A stretch of 8,661 nucleotides of DNA from Pseudomonadota bacterium (lineage in GTDB: Bacteria > Pseudomonadota > Alphaproteobacteria > Sphingomonadales > Sphingomonadaceae), in the NCBI GenBank assembly GCA_023424275.1, contig JAFAED010000058.1, positions 1 to 8,661 of the forward strand, in the 5' to 3' direction. The notes below the pieces were generated by a model that did not search any database, was not told the DNA's origin, and worked only from the letters and a program-made list of their open reading frames with translations. Below, piece after piece: positions 1-4,506 of the stretch. The position numbers were made by a program, and so were the translations under genes. Numbering within the stretch: position 1 is the stretch's first letter; each line of letters opens with the position of its first letter.

Positions 1-733
1 CCTGATCGGGCTCGTTGCTGGTGATGCCCCATTCGGCCTCGAGCAATTCCTTGAAGGCGACGAAGCGATAGGCGCTGGCGCCAAGTGCCTGCGACGCAAT
101 CGTCTTCGATGCCGTCACCGTCGTCAGCACTTCGCCGGTCCGCACCGACACCGCGCGCAAATAGACGGTGACCGTATCCTGTCGATATTCGGTGCGCGCG
201 CCGATGCCCAAAAAGGCCGCACCGGCGCCGCCGGTCACGGTATTGGTGTCATAGCCCACGATCCCGCCCTCGAGCAGGACCCCCGCGAACAACAGTGCCG
301 GCAGCGCCTTGCGATCGGGCTCCTCCTCGCCCAGATAGCGCTTGCGCATCTCGGTAATGATCTGCCGTTCCTTCAGCAGATTATCGAGCCGTTCGCGCTC
401 GACGATCGTGAACCACGAGCGGCTGCCCGCATCCTGCAACGCCTTGACGAGGATCGAATTCGCGCCCTGCGTCACCGCGCGCGACAGCGTTTGTCCGGCC
501 TCGGTCGGCTTGAACTGTCCCGTCTGGTCGGTGAAGCCATAGACCGCGACCGCAACCTGCCGCTGCGGCTTCGGCAGGTCGTTGAGCAGGAGCTGCGTTT
601 GCGTCTTTTTCGGGAAATAGGCGAGGCTGGTGCTCTGCGCGAACGTGTCGCGACCGCTTTTGCCGACGGTCATGCAGCCCGCGAGCGGAGCCGCGCAAAG
701 CAGGGCGGTCGCAATTTTCAGGGCGTCGCGCAT
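1..733 (-). CDS. csgG: CsgG curli secretion channel lipoprotein (3' end off the left edge)
   Basis: This encodes the outer-membrane curli secretion channel, which forms an oligomeric pore through which unfolded curlin subunits leave the periplasm. The N-terminus is a lipoprotein signal with lipobox L17-A-G-C20. Recognisable CsgG signatures follow: YGFTDQTGQFKP (65-76), a VERERLDNLLKERQII segment, the LLEGGIVGYDTNTVTGG block, a TEYRQDTVTVYLRAVSV block and EAEWGITSNEP near the edge. About 244 codons are present. The E. coli protein is 277 aa, so roughly the last 50 residues are missing. Two adjacent ATG codons (736 and 733) are possible starts. The minus-strand GAGG at 744-741 is 7 nt from the ATG at 733 and only 4 nt from the other, so 733 is preferred. 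Either start overlaps the csgF stop, implying translational coupling. Family assignment is very secure. Confidence 0.95.
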   Translation of the reverse strand, partial: MRDALKIATALLCAAPLAGCMTVGKSGRDTFAQSTSLAYFPKKTQTQLLLNDLPKPQRQVAVAVYGFTDQTGQFKPTEAGQTLSRAVTQGANSILVKALQDAGSRSWFTIVERERLDNLLKERQIITEMRKRYLGEEEPDRKALPALLFAGVLLEGGIVGYDTNTVTGGAGAAFLGIGARTEYRQDTVTVYLRAVSVRTGEVLTTVTASKTIASQALGASAYRFVAFKELLEAEWGITSNEPDQ

Positions 734-1158
734 CATTGCACCTCGACGAAGAGCGGCACGACGATCTTCGTTTCCTCGCCGGTTTCGTCGTTCCGGATCG
801 TGAGCGTCACCGAGTCGAGCGAACGGAAAAAGTCGATGGTCTGGCCGCCGAAACTGATCGTGCCGCTTTCCTGCGGGTTGTCGCCGAAAATGGCATCGAC
901 GATCTGTGAAGAGAGCGACGAGAGCAATCGCGACTGGAGCTGCCGCGCGAAGATATCGGCTTGCGACGACGAGCTTGTCGCGCGCGGGTCGCGATAGTCA
1001 TTCTGCGCAGTTGCCGTTCCGAGGATATGGTTCGAGTTAAACGGATTGCCGCCAAAGGTCGGGCTGATCGGTTCATGGACCAGATCCTGCGCCGAGGCCA
1101 TCGGCACAACAAACGAGGCTGCCGCAACCGCAGCAAAATATCGGACGTAGCGAGTCAC
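733..1158 (-). CDS. csgF: CsgF curli assembly / secretion-pore accessory protein
   Basis: The predicted protein of 141 residues has a signal peptide cleaved after about A23 (PMASA|QDLV). The hallmark CsgF N-terminal motif follows: FGGNPFNSN (35-43) and TATAQNDYRDP (48-58), close to FGGNPNNG...AQAQNSYKDP of E. coli CsgF. In characterised curli systems this N-terminal segment inserts into the CsgG channel, and the rest sits at the cell surface helping nucleator-dependent polymerisation. The start codon is GTG: the ATG two bases upstream runs straight into TGA, and the next in-frame Met is inside the signal peptide. Seven consecutive G on the coding strand (1168-1162) lie 3 nt before the GTG, in the position of a ribosome binding site. 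The stop codon overlaps the csgG start. No csgE or curlin gene is seen beside it. Confidence 0.93.
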   Translation of the reverse strand: MTRYVRYFAAVAAASFVVPMASAQDLVHEPISPTFGGNPFNSNHILGTATAQNDYRDPRATSSSSQADIFARQLQSRLLSSLSSQIVDAIFGDNPQESGTISFGGQTIDFFRSLDSVTLTIRNDETGEETKIVVPLFVEVQ

Positions 1159-1370
1159 ATGCCCCCCCAGGCAGAATGCTTCAATGCCTCCCCGACCCGA
1201 GCGGGCAGGGGATTCGCGACCCGGGTGGAATTAATATTCAGTTAAGTTGGAATGGAAACCCCGCGAATCGGAAAAAATGAACTGTCTCAAAATAATACGA
1301 GTTTCCCACATTTTCCGAATAATATTACCTCAGTGACAGATATGCGGCAAAAATGTTGCACTTAAGTTTC

Positions 1371-1423
1371 GTATCGATACTGATTAATATATGATATGTT
1401 CGCGAGCGATTTATCGAATCGAT
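1371..1423. promoter_or_regulatory. Cluster of short palindromes in the AT-rich csg upstream region
   Basis: Three palindromic elements lie within about 50 bases. GTATCGATAC at 1371-1380 is a perfect 10-bp palindrome. TCGC-GA-GCGA at 1400-1409 has perfect 4-bp arms. ATCGA-A-TCGAT at 1413-1423 has perfect 5-bp arms. The shared ATCGAT core suggests repeated binding sites for a dimeric regulator, about 215-265 bases upstream of csgF. No known regulator is assigned, and AT-rich DNA produces such patterns by chance. Confidence 0.3.
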
Positions 1424-1594
1424 GAACGATTTAATTTTATTTTAGCGCGCATGCGGAAATATCAAGAATGATTACATTTTTTTATTGCTGCCTGCGATTT
1501 CGACCCAGGCGCCGTATATGCAAAAAAGCTGAGGGCATTTCGGAATTTGCCGGCGCATCGTCACGTCGCAACCCCATATAATTTTTGGATTGAC

Positions 1595-1607
1595 TTGAAA
1601 TCTTCAA
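1595..1607. repeat. Short inverted repeat TTGAA-N3-TTCAA
   Basis: A perfect 5-bp inverted repeat with a 3-base centre lies in the gene-free region about 150 bases beyond the LVIVD stop. It could be a regulator site. It has no adjoining T-run and is too short to be a convincing terminator. Confidence 0.25.
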
Positions 1608-1756
1608 CGGGTGCTGGCCGCGCGAATGAAGGCATAAGTCTTCGCCTGTTCCTAAGGATCAGGTGTATGTCTCCGAAGTCAAAGCTGGCGGGGAGGTGGA
1701 TAAGGGGCCGCGATCAGCCGTGTCGGCACCAAAAGCTGTCCGTCCGCAACCGGCCA

Positions 1757-3157
1757 TCAGCGGAGGTAGCGGCGAACCTGATCGGAGAGCTCGGCGACGT
1801 AGAAGCCGCTGCGGCATACGAACCAGATGTGGCCGGTTTCGGGTACGAAGCTATTGATCGACATGCAGCTGTCGGTCTTGCTGGCGAGCGGACCGGGAGG
1901 TGAGGGCGCGTCGATGGCGCCGGGATGGAAATAAGCGACCTCCCGCGGATGGGTCGGGTCTCGAAGGTCGACGATGCGGACGCCCGAGCCCATGAAACTG
2001 AACATGCCGATCGCGACATCACCCCAAGCGTCATCGACAACGGCGTTATAGTGGAGGCCGTAAGCGCCTGCGGCATTCGCTTTGGCCCACGCGGGATCTT
2101 CGAGGCAGCGGTCGTTGGATTCCAGTCGGAACTCGCCGACCATGCGCAGCGCCTTCTCGTCGGTCATGTCGAAAATGCGCGGGAAGGCGGTGCAGCGCAG
2201 TTCGTTGGCGGCGACCAGATATTGCCGGCCTCGAATGCGTAGAAGAGGCGCGTGGTGGTCGCCCTGGCCGCGAACGTCGCTGGTTCCCACGAACCGGATC
2301 GTCGGCCACTGCGCGTCGGGTTTGCCGATCTGGCCGATGTCCCAGATGCTTGGCGCGGAATCGCCCTTTCGTGCCTCGATCATCGGGACGCTGCCTGCGC
2401 AAATCAGCCGCGTCTGCGCATCGTTGATCCACATGTCGTGACAGCGCTGGGCCTTTCCGCCCGGCAACACGAGCGGGAACTCGCCCATATAGACGGGTTT
2501 GGATGGGTCGCTGATATCGAGGACCATGAGGCCGTCGGTGCCATATTCGCGGCTCGCATAGACCCGGGTTCCGTCGGGTGAGATCTTCGGGACATGGATG
2601 TTGGCAGGCCAGTAGAATGTTGTGAGCAGCTTGGGCTGGGTGCAGTCGCTAATGTCATAGATGTCGAGGGGAGCAGGACCGGGAGGCTTCAGCCCGCCGC
2701 TATAGTCGCCCGCGACAAGCAGGTGGCGCGTCCCGACATCTATGACATCCATTGTCTCCGAGCCGCCGATGGCGCCCGGAGTGTCGAGCAGTCCGACGGC
2801 TTTTGGCGCTTTGGGATCGCTCGCGTCGATTACAGCGATGCCCTTACGTTGGCCCGAGCCGTGGACGTAGGCACATTGGCGCGAACGCTTGAGCATGAAA
2901 TTTTCGCCGCGTCCCCACGGGTCGAGTTTGCCCACGATGCGCATCCCGCAGACATAAGGCTTGGCCGTCCGCCCCGCTTCGAGATCGGCTAGCGGGGTTT
3001 CGCCCTGCATGCCGGGCTCGGGATTGTCGCCGGGACCGCAAAGGGCGGTGGCGCGGCTGGGCGCTTCTGCGAATGCCGGAACGGAGGGGAGGGCTAAGGG
3101 GGCTGCGAGCAAGCCGAACGCCGCCGCTCCGGCGAAAAGCCGGGCGGTGCCGCTCAT
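1757..3157 (-). CDS. Exported LVIVD-repeat beta-propeller protein
   Basis: The predicted protein has 466 residues with a Sec signal peptide cleaved after about A30 (PAFA|EAPS), so it should act in the periplasm or outside the cell. At least five LVIVD-type repeats are visible: IAVIDASDPKAPK near 107-119, LDIYDISDCTQPK near 164-176, LMVLDISDPSKPV near 210-222, RIFDMTDEKALRMVGEF near 327-343 and VRIVDLRDPTHP near 393-404. Such repeats fold as propeller blades and usually mediate binding; enzymatic activity is not established for the family. Ten cysteines in an exported protein make disulfides plausible. A His-rich loop GDHHAP (299-304) and CHDMW (239-243) are candidate metal or ligand sites. 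The ATG overlaps the stop of the upstream hydrolase gene (ATGA), so the two are almost certainly co-translated. Specific function is unknown. Confidence 0.85.
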   Translation of the reverse strand: MSGTARLFAGAAAFGLLAAPLALPSVPAFAEAPSRATALCGPGDNPEPGMQGETPLADLEAGRTAKPYVCGMRIVGKLDPWGRGENFMLKRSRQCAYVHGSGQRKGIAVIDASDPKAPKAVGLLDTPGAIGGSETMDVIDVGTRHLLVAGDYSGGLKPPGPAPLDIYDISDCTQPKLLTTFYWPANIHVPKISPDGTRVYASREYGTDGLMVLDISDPSKPVYMGEFPLVLPGGKAQRCHDMWINDAQTRLICAGSVPMIEARKGDSAPSIWDIGQIGKPDAQWPTIRFVGTSDVRGQGDHHAPLLRIRGRQYLVAANELRCTAFPRIFDMTDEKALRMVGEFRLESNDRCLEDPAWAKANAAGAYGLHYNAVVDDAWGDVAIGMFSFMGSGVRIVDLRDPTHPREVAYFHPGAIDAPSPPGPLASKTDSCMSINSFVPETGHIWFVCRSGFYVAELSDQVRRYLR

Positions 3158-4146
3158 TTTCCGCCCTTGGCTGCGGCGGCTTCCTGCTTCTTCAGTTCCT
3201 TGACAAAATCGAACGCACGCGCCGCGACGAGGCAGCGATAACCCTGCGGGTCGACGAAGGGGTTGCTGCCGGGGTCTGCGAGCATCGCTTCATATTTGTC
3301 GACATTGTTGTGCTGCCAGGGGTGCCCGCCGAACCAGACGTCGGGTTTCAGCGAGAGCAGCTTTTCCCATCCCTCGACCTGATCCTTCACGATGCCGGGA
3401 TAACCTTCGGGAACGAGCTTTTCGGCGGCCTGCTGGCTGCCCATCAAAAGCACGTCGTACGTCTTGCCATTCTCGGTCGTCTTCCATTCGAACGACGAGG
3501 CGCCGGGCGTATGGCCCGCGGTCTTCCAGACGAGCACCGTGACGTCGCCGAGGGTCACCTTGTCGCCATCGTGGAGGATCTGGTCGACTTTCACCGGCGG
3601 CATGCCGCGGCCGATAGCTTCGACGCCGGGAGCGCCCTTTTCGACCGTCTCGGCGTCGCCGTCCATGATCATCAACTTCGCGCCCGGCACGCGTGCCTTC
3701 ATCCAGGCGCTGCCGCCCTGATGATCGAGATGGGCATGGCTGCCGAGTATGATCTTGATATCGGCGAGCTTGAAGCCGAGCTTCTCGATCGATTCCGCGA
3801 CCCAAGGCGCGGTTTCGTCAAAGGTGGTGTCGATCAGGATCAGGCCGTCGCTCGTTTTGATCAGATAGGCGGTCACGGCCGAGATCCCGACCGAATAGGT
3901 GTTGCCCACTACTTTGAACGCCGGGAATTTCCGGTGGTCCCAACCGGTCGTCGTGCGCGTTGCGTCCATCAACGCGATCGCCGGGCGGCCGCAGGCGACT
4001 TCAGCCGGATCGATATGCAGCAGCGGCGAGTCGGGCGCGATCGTCGCGGGGGCAGGCGATTGGGGCGCAGCTTCGACCATGGGCACGACGGTCATTGCCA
4101 ACAGCGCAACGGCGAGACGCGCGCGCCTGCTCAGGGTAGCGGACAT
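3154..4146 (-). CDS. Exported subclass-B3-like metallo-beta-lactamase-fold hydrolase
   Basis: The predicted 330-residue zinc hydrolase has a signal peptide cleaved near A26/A27 (MVEAA|PQS), so it is periplasmic or secreted. The fold is shown by GNTYSVGISAVTAYLI (81-96), LILIDTTFDE (102-111) and SHAHLDHQGG (136-145), followed by AGHTPGASSF (210-219) and GGHPWQHN (273-280). The six expected zinc ligands are all present: H137, H139 and H212 for one site, D141, H142 and H275 for the other. The arrangement matches B3 enzymes, which hydrolyse beta-lactams, but the same fold also hydrolyses lactones, esters and other amides. The N-terminal segment before residue 80 is longer than in L1-type enzymes. 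A GGGAG site (4157-4153) sits 6 nt before the ATG. It heads a two-gene unit with the propeller protein and is divergent from a TonB receptor. That context favours a catabolic hydrolase at least as much as a resistance enzyme. Confidence 0.85.
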   Translation of the reverse strand: MSATLSRRARLAVALLAMTVVPMVEAAPQSPAPATIAPDSPLLHIDPAEVACGRPAIALMDATRTTTGWDHRKFPAFKVVGNTYSVGISAVTAYLIKTSDGLILIDTTFDETAPWVAESIEKLGFKLADIKIILGSHAHLDHQGGSAWMKARVPGAKLMIMDGDAETVEKGAPGVEAIGRGMPPVKVDQILHDGDKVTLGDVTVLVWKTAGHTPGASSFEWKTTENGKTYDVLLMGSQQAAEKLVPEGYPGIVKDQVEGWEKLLSLKPDVWFGGHPWQHNNVDKYEAMLADPGSNPFVDPQGYRCLVAARAFDFVKELKKQEAAAAKGGK

Positions 4147-4163
4147 ATCTTTCTCCCAAAAAG

Positions 4164-4185
4164 TTCGTATTGCGAATTAATATTC
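4164..4185 (-). promoter_or_regulatory. Putative IclR-type operator, hydrolase side
   Basis: Read on the minus strand this 22-bp element matches the plus-strand element at 4408-4429 at 18 of 22 positions. Its core on the plus strand is GTTCG-TATTG-CGAAT (4163-4177), with TTCG/CGAA arms. It ends 17 bases before the hydrolase start codon, so it lies in the leader or overlaps the promoter. A TATTAA box on the minus strand inside the element could be the -10. The GTTCG-N5-CG layout resembles the PcaU/PcaR operator as I recall it (GTTCGATAATCGCAC). Binding by the neighbouring IclR protein is inference. Confidence 0.55.
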
Positions 4186-4370
4186 ATTATTTGCGGAGAT
4201 TGATATCCAGCCTCGGCGCGATGTCAAGATTGGCGGCGCACACCCCCGACTCGCGCCGCAATCTCTTCGCATATCTCGCTCGCGCCCCGCCGGCGACCAG
4301 TGGCCCCGCACGCGCGCGCCGCAGAAAAAGCACGCGATTTCCGGGGGACGGCGAAATTGCGTTCGGGGAG

Positions 4371-4398
4371 TTTACAGGTCCGAAAAATTCCCTATGCT
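4371..4398 (+). promoter_or_regulatory. Candidate sigma-70-type promoter for the TonB receptor
   Basis: A -35-like TTTACA at 4371-4376 is separated by 16 bases from a -10-like TATGCT at 4393-4398. This would start transcription near 4405, giving a leader of about 100 bases. The putative operator at 4408-4429 would then lie immediately downstream of the start point, a typical repression position. TATAAG at 4411-4416 is an alternative -10 but lacks a -35 at the right distance. Confidence 0.4.
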
Positions 4399-4407
4399 CA
4401 GAAATGC

Positions 4408-4429
4408 GAATATAAGTTCGCTATCCGAA
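4408..4429 (+). promoter_or_regulatory. Putative IclR-type operator, receptor side
   Basis: This is the second copy of the shared 22-bp element, with core GTTCG-CTATC-CGAAT at 4416-4430. A further half-site, GCGAA at 4406-4410, makes an inverted pair with TTCGC at 4417-4421, so three half-sites are stacked. PcaU-type sites also carry more than two half-sites. The element begins about 8 bases after the candidate -10 box and ends 77 bases before the receptor start codon. Confidence 0.55.
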
Positions 4430-4506
4430 TAATGCAATCTTCGCTCTCGGATGGCAGGATGGCCCGGTGATCGGGCACGCTTTGGGAACCCGAACGGGAG
4501 GGATGA

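Larger units (their letters stand above)
1159..1756. other. Gene-free region with AT-rich core upstream of csgFG
   Basis: No convincing gene lies in this 598-base stretch. About 1228-1600 is visibly AT-rich in an otherwise GC-rich window, with runs of A/T and many small palindromes. It lies upstream of csgF and downstream of the LVIVD gene, both leftward. It is therefore expected to hold the csgFG promoter and the end of the LVIVD transcript. I could not find a convincing -35/-10 pair or a strong intrinsic terminator. A short GCCG-N3-CGGC stem lies near 1710-1720 but has no U-tract. The richness in A/T could reflect nucleoprotein control (MucR/Ros or H-NS-like silencing is typical of such islands) or acquired DNA; both are inference. 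Confidence 0.7.
4147..4506. promoter_or_regulatory. Divergent promoter region between hydrolase and TonB receptor
   Basis: This 360-base region separates two outward-facing transcripts. Both ends are AT-rich (about 4158-4208 and 4380-4440) and each holds one copy of the 22-bp element described separately. The GC-rich middle (about 4210-4370) shows no gene or structured element. No convincing short coding sequence was found on either strand. Confidence 0.75.

Noticed and set aside
1547..1903. Small plus-strand frame extending from the gene-free region into the LVIVD gene
   Set aside because: More than a third of it is antisense to the LVIVD gene, the composition is that of a shadow frame, and there is no convincing ribosome site.
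3073..4203. Open frame of 376 codons on the plus strand opposite the zinc hydrolase
   Set aside because: The minus-strand frame has a signal peptide and all six zinc ligands; this one has no recognisable features.
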